Shown: positions 1-10,426 of the stretch, piece by piece
How positions within the stretch are numbered: the first letter of the stretch is position 1
Layout: the number at the start of each line of letters is the position of its first letter
NCBI RefSeq assembly: GCF_014633365.1
Contig: NC_068351.1
Span: 23,382,866-23,446,865, forward strand
DNA from: Diospyros lotus
Taxonomy: Eukaryota > Streptophyta > Magnoliopsida > Ericales > Ebenaceae
DNA: 64,000 bases
Direction: 5' to 3'
Position numbers and translations under genes: made by a program
Notes under the pieces: model-generated
Told to the model about the DNA's origin: nothing
What the model saw: the letters and a program-made list of their open reading frames with translations, nothing else
Databases searched by the model: none

Positions 1-731
1 CTTTTTTGAACACCCGTTTCCTTGGATTGTTTATTAGAGTGGAGCGGATGTCAATCATGGTTGGAAGGGGTTCATGGATTTTCAAATAAGTATCTTCTTC
101 TACATGGTTCTCTCCCTCGAAGATGATTTTTGGGAAAATGGGATTGATTCTCTATGAAAGACACATCCATGCTTATATGAGTTTTCTTTATCACAGGGTT
201 AAAGCAATTCTACCCTTCTTTATTTGGAGCATACCCAACAAAAACACACTTTTTAGCTAGTGGATCCAATTTGGAGTGAAATATGTGTGGAATGTAAAAC
301 TTTTAAGGGTAACTCAGAATATAACGGCACATGGGGAGAAAAGTTTTAAGGAGTGCAAAGGAGTTCCAAAGTTTAAGACACGAGTTGGCATTCTATTGAT
401 GAGATAATAGCCCTACCTACCTCAAATAAATGTCTATTTTAGTGTTCAATAATGCCATTTTGTTGGGGAGTTTCACAATATGTGGATTAATGTAGGATTC
501 TTTTTTCTTTCAAAAACACCCCCAAACATTCATTAAAATACTATGTCCCATAATCATACGGAAGAATACAAATTTTTTTGCTAACTTGGGCTTTAATCAT
601 GGAAAATAAATTTTTGAAAATTCTAGCCATGTCGAATTTCTTGCCAAGTAAACCCAATATGGTCTAGTGTGATTATCAATAAAAGTTACAGAACATTTTT
701 TGCCAGATAAAGTGGTAACCTTAGAAGGTCC
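1..731 (-). pseudogene. copia integrase core remnant
   Basis: Downstream of LIHSDV the minus strand continues in broken frames with a GPSKVTTLSGKK-like segment and FIDNHTR (integrase core). Near 200-260 there is AKKCVFVGYAPNKEG, and near 140-165 MDVSFIENQ, which are the conserved integrase C-terminal and linker motifs of copia polyproteins. Several frames and stops intervene, so this is a decayed integrase. Reverse transcriptase would follow beyond the window's left edge. Confidence 0.8.
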
Positions 732-1345
732 TCAAACATCACTATGAATCAAATAAAATGGTTTTGAAAGGTTGTAGGGTTTTGAAATAAACTTAACACG
801 ATGATCTTTAGACAAATGACAACTTTCACATTGAAACATAGAAGGATCCACTCCTTTAAACAACTTAGGAAATAAATGTTTTAAATAAGGAAAGTTAGGA
901 TGGCCTAGCCTAAGATGCCATTGCATTATTTGATCAAAAACATAAATTGAACTAATACCACTTAATCTGTGAACTTTTTTATTATTGAAGACATCCTCAT
1001 TCAAATAGTAGAGTTGGTTTATCTCTCTAGCACTACTAGTCTTCTCCAAGTTCTAGTCTTGAAATGTATAATAAGAATCAAAGAAGGTAACACGACAGTT
1101 AGAGTCTTTTGAGAGTTTATTGACAGATAAAAGATTACAAGCAAGCTTAGGAACATGAAGTACAGATTTAAGATTGATACTATAAAAGAGTTTAATGAGA
1201 CATTTACCTGCAATAGGTGAAAGACTAACATCGACTATTCTTATTTTTTCACTGCCAGAACAAGGAAGTACAAATCAAATAGATTTGATAAACCAATCAT
1301 ATGATCAGATGCCCTTGAATCAATGATCCAGAGAGCAGATTTTAA
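732..1345 (-). pseudogene. copia protease and GAG-preintegrase domain, decayed
   Basis: At about 1295-1340 the minus strand reads WIIDSRASDHM, the retropepsin active-site region in which the Gly of Asp-Ser-Gly has become Arg. Then follow the protease C-terminal text (VLHVPKLACNLLSVNKLS-like, in another frame) and, at 732-1049, the GAG-preintegrase domain with WHLRLGHP and the CESCHLSK zinc-binding pattern, ending LIHSDV. The frame changes near 1050, and a TGA follows HSDV where Trp is usual. Domain identity is secure; the product is non-functional. Confidence 0.85.
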
Positions 1346-1479
1346 AGAACTAGATAGGGCTAAAGGGATTTCAACCTGAATGGGCTAATGAACAATTGGG
1401 TGTACCAGGTAACAAATTAGACTCTTAGCAGTTTCAAGAGTTGGTCGAGCTACTCCTTGCTAAAAGGTCCAACTTCAGT

Positions 1480-1665
1480 TTAATTGATAGTAGGTTGTGG
1501 TTGTTTCTGTCTCAGTTGGTTTTCCATGGACCAACCAGCAAGTTTCCTAGTGTGGTGTGGTTTGTTGCAGTAGTCACGCCAAACACGGGGTTTCCCTTCC
1601 ATCTTTTGCTGACCAAGGATATTCCATCCACCGACATTAGCGTCAGTAGAGGGCTTTGCGAACAT
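1480..1665 (-). pseudogene. copia gag zinc-knuckle remnant
   Basis: The 61-residue frame contains VWRDYCNKPHHTRKLAGW followed by a MENQ stretch. This resembles the copia gag nucleic-acid-binding knuckle (C-x2-C-x4-H-x4-C), but the first Cys is replaced by Arg and the last Cys is missing, so zinc binding is lost. It lies between the LTR/primer site and the protease remnant, as expected. The overlapping plus-strand frame at 1441-2103 is its antisense shadow. Confidence 0.6.
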
Positions 1666-2096
1666 GGTGGCGTCTTACAAGTGCCGGTAGAGAACAGAGT
1701 AGCAATCTCACAGAGGGATGCTCTAGTTTGGCAGCAATGTCATGAAGAGATGCTACAGTCTGATACTAGCGATGATGTATTGCAGACCCCTTCCGACGAT
1801 GCGTTGGCAGTTGGCAGCAATGAAGGGTTCGCGGAGGTCATTCAACATCACGTGACAAAAAAGTTGCGAAGGTTATTCGGTGCCACGTTGGTGGCTAGCG
1901 ACAAGGACAAAGGGTTTTGTAAAGACCATTCAATGACTGCAATGGTGGCTAGTGGCCTAAGGTTTGACAATCCCAGGGATTGCCCAAAGTTAAACGATAA
2001 CAATCTAGGGTTGGGCAGTGGCCAGAACAACGACGACCTAGGATTGGACAGTGACGGCCTAGGGTTTGACAATGTAAGGGCTACAAATCCTTCCTC

Positions 2097-2108
2097 GCTT
2101 TGATACCA
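2097..2108 (-). other. Primer binding site (tRNA-Met type)
   Basis: The minus strand reads TGGTATCAAAGC, one mismatch from the plant initiator-tRNA-Met complement TGGTATCAGAGC used by many copia elements. It sits immediately inside the LTR. Confidence 0.8.
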
Positions 2109-2340
2109 TATAGAAGGTGAAGGAATAGATATGGAGAAGAAAATCTATTTTATTGTAATTGGGAGACAATCATTCCTCTCTTCTTATAGAGGAAGGATGC
2201 AACATATTAGGAAATGATTTATAGAATATAAAAAATATTCCTATAGTAAAATCAATCAAAGGAAGGGATTTAGGGCATTAATCAGGAGATTGGGGTTGAT
2301 TTCCACTAATCAAGGGAATTGGCTCCTTTCCATTTCTACA
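2109..2340 (-). repeat. 5' LTR of the left copia element
   Basis: On the minus strand this starts TGTAGAA and ends TTCTATA, an imperfect 7-bp inverted terminal repeat, and directly abuts the primer binding site. At 232 bp it is short for copia. The second LTR lies outside the window, so LTR divergence and the target duplication cannot be judged. Confidence 0.72.
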
Positions 2341-4320
2341 ATTTTGCCCCTAGAGGTATACCATAGTGAATGGTTAATGTGAGCAATTTGAATTTGATCA
2401 AGCAAGCACAGATGTGATTGAGATTATTTGAGGACAAATGAGTGAATAGCGAAGTGAAAGTAGACTTTAGGGAAAACTACGCATAGGCAAAGCTAGCAAT
2501 CAATTAAGAGCCAACTTTGTAGTTGGCTATGGAAGCCAAGAAAGGCTAGACAGGTAACAATCAAGAAAGAGCCAAATGTGGAATCGACTGTCCATAATAG
2601 TGGGTATAGTCAACTATTGAGTGAAAAGTTAAGTGTGAGTGAGGTTGAACATTGAAAATAGATAATCAATAGAAAAATCAATTGTAGGATTAATTATTTA
2701 AGCCAGTTGGCAAAGTTTTAGCATTTATCTTGACGTTCATTTTGGAGACTAATTTGGTGACCTTCATGAATGAGGTTTGGTGTCAAATCTTAATATGTTG
2801 TAGCCCCTATTGTGTAGAAAGTAAAATTATCTTTAAAAGGCATTTTTGGTGGATTGTAGGTAGATTACCAAATGGGCTAAATTGCCAACCCAAGAAGGTT
2901 ACAGGGATCCTAAATAAAACAACATACCTAAAATCGATTGAGCCTAGAGGAAGTTGGAGGCCAACCTAATACCTAAAGTCAGCAGGTTGGGTGTTGGTTG
3001 AGTCCCAATTTTGATATGCTATAGTTTGAAGTAAGGAGATTCAAAAATACCAAAATTTGTGTATTTTGCTTGTTTGGTGGATTGAATATTGGACCAAAGT
3101 TAGGTCCCCTCAAGTTGAAAATCCCAAAGGTGTGTAGGACTGCATTGGGGGCAACTCTAAGACTAGTATTTGAGGCCATAATGAATGGATCTATCTTTAT
3201 ACTAATTTTTGGTATGTTATAACTAAATATGTAGGTGTTCTTAAATGCTAACTAGTAAGAAATTTTAATGAGGTTTGGGTAATCAAAGAATGGGATGAAA
3301 AAAGCACCACAATGGACTATGCATTGCTGGCTGAGGTGGAAAATTTAACTAGGTGTTTGAGGACGTGTGAGAGACCATTACAGGGGTCATTTTTGTAAAT
3401 TTGAACCATTCTCTCTCTGATGTTATTCTATTTAATTAATAAAATAGAATTAGGTCCTGCTAGGGCTTGTTCTCCTTTTTTAATTAATAAAAGTTGCTAA
3501 ATCATTCTCTTCTATAACACTTCTTTGGTGTGTTTTGATGCATTAAGGTACAGAGTAACAATTATTTCCTTACTGTAAAAAGGAATAAAAAATCAAAAAT
3601 AAACAAAAAAAGAGTGCCTTGCGGCCAACAAAAAAGCGTGCATTTTTAGCACTTTCTCATTTGCACTTTGCTTTGACAAGAAAAAGCACTAGAGCTGCAC
3701 TTTATGTTATGTTGGCACTAAGTAACAACACTTACAAGACTGAGTCATAACACCAACATTTCCAAAGGTTGAGCTTTCATTTATAAAGAATGATGTATGC
3801 TTCCTTTCACTAAACAATTGATAGTTTTATTTTCAACGAAGGCAGGCCTAAATGAAAAGCTCCAAAGAATAGACATAGCTCAGTAATCTTAGAACTTAAA
3901 ATACAATCAATGCCCTATTTTCTTTTCTTTTCTTTTTTTCTTTTCTTTTTTAGGTTTATTGTTTGATGATATTTATAGTTTCAAGGAATCTCTCCATACT
4001 TCTACGACAATTATTTAAGGAAATGCATTCCAAGCTTCTAGGTTGCATGACATGAAAAGCAGCCCAAAGTGTGACGGCTAAGAGATAAACAACTTGGTGA
4101 TGTTAAGCCGTTAAATATCACTGGTAAGATCATCCTGTGGCATCATGATTTATTTGAATAAATGTGATACCACTTTCAAAGGACAAAAAAGAATGCAGCT
4201 CCTATTTAACTCTTCAATGTTAACCAAATTTACACCATTAAAGGATTTCCCTTTAATAAACACTGAAAGATCATATATAAATTAATTTATATCAGAAACA
4301 GAAAACATAAAAGCACAATG
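2341..4320. other. No recognised gene; AT-rich unassigned DNA
   Basis: No frame here resembles a known domain. Two loosely similar passages occur near 2770-2870 and 3000-3080, both containing a TTTGGTGGATTG-type phrase, suggesting an old duplicated repeat. Part could be distal intron of the rhomboid-like gene, since that gene reads towards lower coordinates, but no later rhomboid exon was found. Confidence 0.4.
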
Positions 4321-5070
4321 GCATTACATGTACTTGTACGTGAAGGAATGAGGGTTTAGGGGGCAGTTATTGTCCAACTGGAACACGGGGATTCTATGAA
4401 ACACTAAAATCTAATTCATTGGATGGTGAGCCGATCTTTATTTAACAAATAAAATAAAAGTATAAAAAGATTAATTGTCTAAAATGGAAGTTATTTGATC
4501 CATGAATAAGTTTATAGCCTTAATGCTAGAGAGAAAGGCCAATCAGATAGCAATGGCGTGAACACTTAAATGGAAAATCATAGCGGTCCACATTTTTTAG
4601 CGCAGCCCCAATTTCATTCTACCATTCAAATCAACCCAAAAAGAATAAAAAAACAAAGCCCTATTTTAAATTGATTAAAACTGTTCTTCACACTCTGCCA
4701 GAAAATCACCCAAATTCAGGTAAAAGAATGAAAGAAGCCGATAGAAAGTTATTGTTGATATTCAGTGACCCAGGTGATAATTTCAATTTTCAACAATATG
4801 AAGAAACTCTTGTTCTGTCTGGTTGCTGATAAAGTTAATGATCAAACTCCACAAACGCACAAGAGTTCTCCACATTCTACTGTAAATAACCCAAATTCCC
4901 GAAAGTTATTCTAGAGTTTTCAGTGACCCAGATGATAAATCGAACAAAACAAGAAACCACCCTTTCGTTTTATGTTTGGCTGGCAGGAAACATAGCATAC
5001 CAAAAAATCCATTCCACAACCCTTCACCAAAACAGACCTCAAATTCTGTGAAGCCAATAAAATACATTAC
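4321..5070 (-). other. Presumed intron 1 of the rhomboid-like gene
   Basis: This begins at the GT donor (minus strand, 5070-5069) after the coding exon. It contains a diverged internal duplication: ACCCAAATTC, AGAAAGTTATT-like text and CAGTGACCCAG are found near 4700-4775 and again near 4888-4940. No acceptor or second exon was recognised, so the extent is a guess. Confidence 0.4.
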
Positions 5071-5432
5071 CAGCCACGGCGTTGAGACTCAAACGATGGG
5101 CTGAACTGGAAACGTGATCTAAAAAACCGAACTCCGGAATCAGAGCACCCTTTGCTCACAAGGGTATACCGCCGCCGAAAGAACTGCTTGAGAAGCACTG
5201 GGTTTACGGAAAAGCCAGAAATCCTCTCTGTAAAACCGTACAATGGCCGCCGTGAATGCGAAGAAGCGGTGGTGATGAGGGAGAAGAAATGGCGATGCTG
5301 GAGAGGATTTGGGTTAGGTTTGGGGACAAAAGGCAACGTTTCGGAGGAGGAAAATGAAGAGAAACGTGGGGTTTTGTAGCATTGATTTCTGAGGAAATTA
5401 GAGCCCAGTTTGAGAGAAAGCAGTCTTTGCAT
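5071..5432 (-). CDS. First exon of a mitochondrial rhomboid-like protease (RBL12-like)
   Basis: The 121-residue frame starts MQRLLSLKLGSNFLRN and is rich in Arg and Ser with few acidic residues, as in a plant mitochondrial presequence. It ends FESQRRGW exactly at a consensus donor: the Trp codon is split TG|G and the intron begins GTAATG. From memory, Arabidopsis RBL12, an intramembrane serine protease of mitochondria, has a similar variable N-terminus ending in FQRRGW just before the conserved region, so the exon fits that family. The membrane segments and the catalytic Ser/His lie in later exons not found here. The gene may continue far downstream, or it may be broken. The plus-strand frame at 5152-5379 is antisense. 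The exon is convincing; the family name is moderately sure. Confidence 0.55.
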
Positions 5433-5544
5433 TGTGAGGACTCGTCTCGACTGGGAGATTTGAATTTCCTTCCGGCGTTTGGACGAGAGAGAGAATTGAA
5501 TTTTGCTGCAGTGATTTTTTTATTTTTTTTTGTAGGAGACGCAA
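5433..5544 (-). promoter_or_regulatory. 5' leader of the rhomboid-like gene, up to the MULE insertion
   Basis: About 110 bp separate the start codon from the right-hand target duplication of the Mutator-like element. It probably holds the 5' UTR; no clear TATA box is seen. The original upstream promoter now lies beyond 6406, displaced by about 860 bp. Confidence 0.4.
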
Positions 5545-6405
5545 GGAAAATTTGAAAAAATAGGACGGACGATGAACTTTTAAAAAATAGGATTCTTAAT
5601 TTTATTTTTTTTTTTAAATTAGGATTTTTGAGAGTTGAATTGACTAAAATGCCCTCGATTTAAATCAGCCTACGATCCCCTTCGTTTTCTTCTTTTTCAA
5701 TAGATCTTTTTCCTTCTTTCTCTATTACTCTATATATATAAGGTACATATATATATATATCTATCATTTTTTTGTTCTTTTACCATTCTCTGTAACCTAA
5801 ATATATGTGTATATATTGTTTATGATTCAAGAGATGTGGATCTTTCTCATTCTCTCTCCATTATGTATCATATATTATACATATATTGTATGTATTTGCG
5901 TTGATGGGAGAGGAAAAGAGACAAATGGCGGCCATGTACAAGAAAGTGAGAAAAACGATTGTAGTAGGGCCATGGCATCGTTGATTGCGGTCGCGACTGA
6001 TATATTCACTGCGACTGTTTTAGTTTCTTGTCGTGGTCATAACAGATATCTTTAACAGATATCGGTAACGGATATCAGTATCTGTTAACCGATATTCTTA
6101 ATAGATATCTTTAACAAATATCAGATATTCTTAAATTACCTGCAATGGATTTGAAGGCGAAGACCGACGAAGAAGCAGCAACCTTAGATGCTTAGAATAA
6201 AGGACAAGCGAGAGAGATGTTCTGATCAGCGGGGCGATTGGGGATGTGCATGCGAGAGGAAGAAGATGAAGGGGATCGTAAGCTTATTTAAATCAAGGGC
6301 ATTTTAGTTCATTCAACTCTCAAAAATCCTAGTTTTACAAATAAAAATTAAGAGTCCTATTTTTACAAAGTTCTTCACCGGGGATCCTATTTTTGCAAAT
6401 TTCCC
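5545..6405. mobile_element. Non-autonomous Mutator-like element (MULE)
   Basis: The termini are long inverted repeats of about 135 bp (5545-5680 against 6270-6405). The left end starts GGAAAATTTGAAAAAATAGG and the right end, reversed, GGGAAATTTGCAAAAATAGG. The shared inner text includes AGGATTTTTGAGAGTTGAAT. Flanks carry a 9-bp target duplication with one mismatch, GAGACGCAA (5536-5544) and GAGAGGCAA (6406-6414). Long inverted repeats with 9-bp duplications are typical of plant MULEs. No transposase frame is present, so it depends on a partner. The interior has an AT microsatellite and a GATATC-rich array. Confidence 0.88.
6038..6130. repeat. Short AACAGATATC-type repeat cluster inside the MULE
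   Basis: Units such as AACAGATATC, AACGGATATCAG and AATAGATATC recur every 10-17 bp, in both orientations because GATATC is a palindrome. There are about eight degenerate units. Confidence 0.7.
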
Positions 6406-6414
6406 GAGAGGCAA

Positions 6415-7441
6415 CTCTCTAGTCTCCACTGTTGGGCAGCTTCTACAGGTACAAACGTTGTACCGATACCAACGAATTTGGGCCATTGGATCCGCCCAGA
6501 TCAAGTTTTAGTTGTCAATCTCTTTTAGTTGGCAACTCAGTTACTTAAAAATAAAAACATAAAACGTTTTTTATACGAACTGAGAATAAAAAATAATATT
6601 TTTTATAAAATATAAAATAATATTTAAATTTAAAAAATATAAAAAAAATTATTAATATAATTTTTAATATAAAAAATAGTTCAAACATAATATAAACAAA
6701 CATAAATAATAAATATAAATTCTATAATGCATTCAAACAAATATAAACATAAAATTTACAATACATTCAAATAATTATTAAAAATATTTAATGAGTTTGA
6801 ATACCATATATAAGATCTAACAATCCCAAAAATCCCAACTAATCCAAAAGAATAAAATCGGGACAACCATAATTTGATCCCATGACCACAAATTCCCCAA
6901 CTCAAACAAGGACAACACTGAATAAATAGTTAAAAACCAACAATAGTACCTTCTAGACGTAAAACATCCAAATTTGACTCAATAACGAAATTAAATAAGA
7001 ACGAATGTTAAAGTATATAATAAAAAATCCAATATAATTTCAACAAAAGAAAAGCTCCAATACGATCGCTTACTATGGCAACTTCCCAAATCGAAAAATT
7101 GCAAACTTTGAAGCTTCTCTTTAACATCGCATGTCACTTTACGTGTATTTATAAATTTTGCATAATTTTATTATTTATGCCATAATAAATGATTAAATTA
7201 TAATTATTATTTTCAATTATTGAGTCTTGTTTTGCAGTAGAAGAAATTGAATGCCATCACACTCAATGTGCCAATTAAAAAATTCATAATTTATTATTAT
7301 GCAGTTCTTTGTATTATTATTAATTTAAATTATTAAGTATATTATTTTTTATCAAATTCAGTTTAAGTGGCTAAATGCATTTATTCGAGTTTAGAAAATT
7401 TTTAGTAACACTTAATAAGATCTAGAACACAAATTAGTTTA
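6415..7441. other. AT-rich intergenic DNA, no gene seen
   Basis: The first 120 bp are probably the displaced promoter-proximal sequence of the rhomboid-like gene. From about 6540 onward the base composition is extremely AT-rich, with poly-A/T and AAATATAAA-type runs. No coding or repeat structure could be assigned. Confidence 0.5.
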
Positions 7442-8542
7442 ATGTTGGATTTGATTTATAAGAGATTCATTATTGACCCGATAAGTAAGAAAAAAAATCC
7501 CCCCCCCAAAAAAAAAGCCCAATTAAAACCCAACCTAACCCAAAACTTATCAAACCCTCATTCCTCTTTTTCCCTCAAACTCGTGTCTCTCTCCCTTTCT
7601 CAAACTCACTTTTCTCTCTCTCTCTCTCTCACACACGCACACACACAGCTCTCGACTCTTTTCTCTCTCAACACACACATTGCGTTCTCCCATGCTTGGC
7701 TAGAAGAAGAAGAAGGTAATTTCCCTTTTGATTTAATTTTTCCCCAAATTAGCCCATTTAATATGATGTGCATTTTACATACAATATATATACATAGATG
7801 TGGTTGTATGCATATAATTGGTTCAATTTTATATCAATTGGGTATTATAGGTGTGTAATTTTAACGAATTTAACGGAATAACAGGGTTGTCCAGATTATA
7901 CAGCCTTTTTCCCCTACTTTAAAAGTTTATCATAGATTGTATATGTTGAATTTTTGGGTGATTCAAATTGAGAATGTACCCCTATGAGTCATTTATCATC
8001 TAGACTTGGAATGACATTATTCGAAGGCTCATAGAATTTTTTATAACATTTTACGTATACATGGGCAAAATTTACTCGAGGACAATGTTTTGGAGGATAG
8101 AAAAATGTTTTGGTATCCTAAACCTTACTGTCATGAGCTCATTTTTAAATATGATGAACTTATAAGAGTTTTCTACCTTTTATATGAATTTTATAATTTT
8201 ACGACATCATTTCCTATTTCAAAATATTTTTTTTAAATGCGTCTTTAAATTACCCCAAGTTCTAGCCTTTGTTTGTGGATTTGAAAATATTCCAAGAGTT
8301 CTATAATATAAATTTTGATGTGATTTTAATTGAGAATGTAGCCCTATGATCTATTTAGCCCACCGAATTGGATTCATATGATTTCGTGCGTTAAATTTCA
8401 AGTTATGCTCGTTTTCGTAAAGGCCAACATTTTGAATTCATGAATTGGTAGTGTTTCACTAGTAGGTCCCTATTGTAAATGTTTTCTTTATATATTTGAA
8501 TTTAATACTATTGTCGACGTTCAGAATTAGTCGACTGTGATT
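7442..8542. other. Repeat-derived noncoding DNA with (CT)n/(CA)n tract
   Basis: A C9 run near 7500, a pyrimidine tract, (CT)n at about 7613-7629 and CA-rich stretches to about 7648 resemble the leader of an LTR or gene. The 138-residue frame over it is low-complexity and not credible as a protein. Downstream, a diverged phrase containing TTGAGAATGTA and CCCTATGA occurs near 7965-8000 and again near 8328-8360. This is probably old LTR sequence; no boundaries were found. Confidence 0.3.
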
Positions 8543-9116
8543 TGTTAGCCCGTACTGAGAGAATAAACACAAATACAAAGAGAAGAAACAAATAGAGCAA
8601 AGAACAAACTGTACGCAAGAAAGTTTTACGTAGTTCAGCCAAAACGATGCCTAGTCCACAACTATTCCCTGATAATTTCGATAGAGTAATAGTATATTAT
8701 TGCTCATGTCCCATTCAATGGTTGTCAACCCTTATTTATAAAGTGGGGTGTTTACAATTTGAATGAGTTCTAAATGTTGAAGGATTATGCTCCCTGGATG
8801 GCGTTTCCTTATCGTCTTCGAATTATTAGGAACGAATGTAGTGATTTTTGGGATTTGGTTTGCCTCAAATAAGGCAGGTGGATATCGTCTCCGATTATTC
8901 TATGTTCTTCTTGTTATGCGAGCTGAACGGTTCAGCCAGAGAGCTAAAAGCATTGTTGGGAGCTCGTTTGGTTCCCGCGATCTAAGCTTGAATCTCGGTG
9001 ACGCATGACCTTGTTATGACGACCTCAGCCTTGGACCCGTTGGGCTTCATAAGATCGGGTCTGCCTATTAGATCAAGTCCAATCCATAAGAAGTGGTCTA
9101 GAAAATACCCATAACA
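8543..9116 (-). repeat. 3' LTR of the Tat element
   Basis: The minus strand begins TGTTATGGG at 9116 and ends CTAACA at 8543, with a 5-bp inverted terminus TGTTA/TAACA. A TATA-like TTTATAAATAAGGG lies on the minus strand near 8733-8747, as expected for the U3/R boundary. Purine-rich GATAAGGAGCTAG just upstream (9117-9130, minus strand) is a plausible polypurine tract. The left flanking pentamer is TGATT; its partner is lost with the 5' end. Confidence 0.75.
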
Positions 9117-9391
9117 CTAGCTCCTTATCTCACAGTGTGATCTTTGGACTGGGAGCTGATGTATGCTGATTGAATTGGGCTATGCGAACTATCAACTCGC
9201 CATTCAAACTTATGCCCAATCATTTCAAATAGCGTCGTTTTATGCTACATGTCTTCTTTGAAGTGTTTTTAATGCGCACGTTCCTTGTAACCGCTTAATC
9301 ATTATGCTCGTGGGCCCCATGCTTCTATGTGTCACCATTAGATCTAGGGAAGCTCGTCGGTCTCTCCATCCAACGGTGGAACAACCCAACC

Positions 9392-9399
9392 TATATAAG
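9392..9399 (+). promoter_or_regulatory. TATA box for the antisense extra ORF
   Basis: CCTATATAAGTGTG on the plus strand, about 515 bp upstream of the antisense ORF start. It points opposite to the retrotransposon's own LTR promoter, implying an independent transcript for the extra ORF. A possible upstream mini-exon with a GTAAGC donor-like site lies at 9569-9590; its reading phase does not join neatly to the ORF. Confidence 0.5.
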
Positions 9400-9907
9400 T
9401 GTGAGGGAATTCTTTTCCCCCTTACCGTGCCATTTTGAAACGTCTCTTGCTCCCATAATCTTCTTCTTCCTTATGACTCCAAGACTCCATTACTGACTGC
9501 TCCAAAGCTTTTCCGCCTTTCACCGTTATATTTCTGCCAAGCGTTGACCTTCGCCTCCGATATTCACAATGATTGATCTGAAACGGTAAGCCTTTTACAA
9601 CTTATTAGCTTGCTTTACCACTGCTTTTAACTCCTATTGCCGACTTCTCTTCCATGCCTCGCTTCCTGGCGATGACTGTGTGTCTTTAGGGCATCAAGTG
9701 ATGCGTTGTTTAGCCTTTGGGTTCGCTGACCATAGGATTAACATCTTTTTATCTTAGAGGGCTAACGAGCTCGTGGACTTAGCCTCCCCTATCCTAGGAA
9801 GTTCCCCTATTGCAAAGCGAGTGACCTGACAGATAGAAAATGTCCCTAGAATTTTTAGCTCGTGGGGACTGGTCTGCTTCCGACGACCTACTCTAACTTT
9901 ATTATAG

Positions 9908-10426
9908 ATGATTTCCTCAGGTCAAAGGCGCTGCAACTACAAAGTAGGGGATATAGACTCTTCGAGCTCTTCAGAGCTGTGTGAAGGATGGATGAAAACC
10001 GTACAAGGGATGACTTCCCACAATGTTGAGGTTGCTGAAGGAATTGCCACATCCTTTAACCCAACCATGAGTCAACGAGCTTCTGAGGAGCGCACAACTC
10101 GTGAGGTGTTCAAGCACCACCCCTCCAAGATGACTTTTGACGATCTTAAGTCGTGTGCGAGGGAGTATCATTTGCATGTTAGCTGTCGTGTGATGGTCCC
10201 CTCACCAAAAGACCATGCGACCTTTCCCCCAAAGGGATTTATTATTGTTAGCCCCCAACACTTAGAGTCTAGGCTTAGGTTTCCAATCGTCCCATACCTT
10301 GTAGACCTTTTAAACGACCTCAAAGTTTCTCCTTTTCAACTCACCCTAAATTCATATGCCCAGCTTACCTCGTTAATGATCTTCCTCCTGAGGGAGGGTC
10401 ATTCCCCCCTTACCCAAAATCATTAG
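9908..10426 (+). CDS. Tat antisense extra ORF, N-terminal part ('putative gypsy type transposon' family)
   Basis: The 172-residue frame contains YHLHVSCRVMVPSP, PPKGFIIVSPQHLE and LRFPIVPYLVDLLND. From memory this pattern belongs to the plant family Pfam names 'Putative gypsy type transposon' (Transposase_28), encoded on the strand opposite to pol in Tat elements. It has no known catalytic function. A serine-rich, acidic stretch precedes the conserved block. A stop after SLTQNH ends this frame, where an intron or mutation is likely because family members continue. A TATA box lies 515 bp upstream. Family identity is good; function is unknown. Confidence 0.72.
   Translation: MISSGQRRCNYKVGDIDSSSSSELCEGWMKTVQGMTSHNVEVAEGIATSFNPTMSQRASEERTTREVFKHHPSKMTFDDLKSCAREYHLHVSCRVMVPSPKDHATFPPKGFIIVSPQHLESRLRFPIVPYLVDLLNDLKVSPFQLTLNSYAQLTSLMIFLLREGHSPLTQNH

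Larger units (their letters stand above)
1..2340 (-). mobile_element. Ty1/copia retrotransposon, 5' portion, cut by window edge
   Basis: Reading the minus strand from 2340 downwards gives 5' LTR, primer binding site, a zinc-knuckle remnant of gag, protease, GAG-preintegrase and integrase. This is the standard copia order, and the element leaves the window before reverse transcriptase. The space between primer site and zinc knuckle is only about 430 bp, so most of gag has been lost or replaced by unrelated repeat-like sequence. Stops and frameshifts occur throughout, so it is a dead copy. The lineage within copia was not determined. Confidence 0.88.

Noticed and set aside
1441..2103. 220-residue plus-strand frame
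   Set aside because: Antisense to the copia gag and leader; the minus strand carries the primer site and zinc-knuckle text.
7442..7858. 138-residue plus-strand ORF
   Set aside because: Low-complexity Lys/Pro and Ser/Leu text from homopolymer and CT/CA tracts; no domain.
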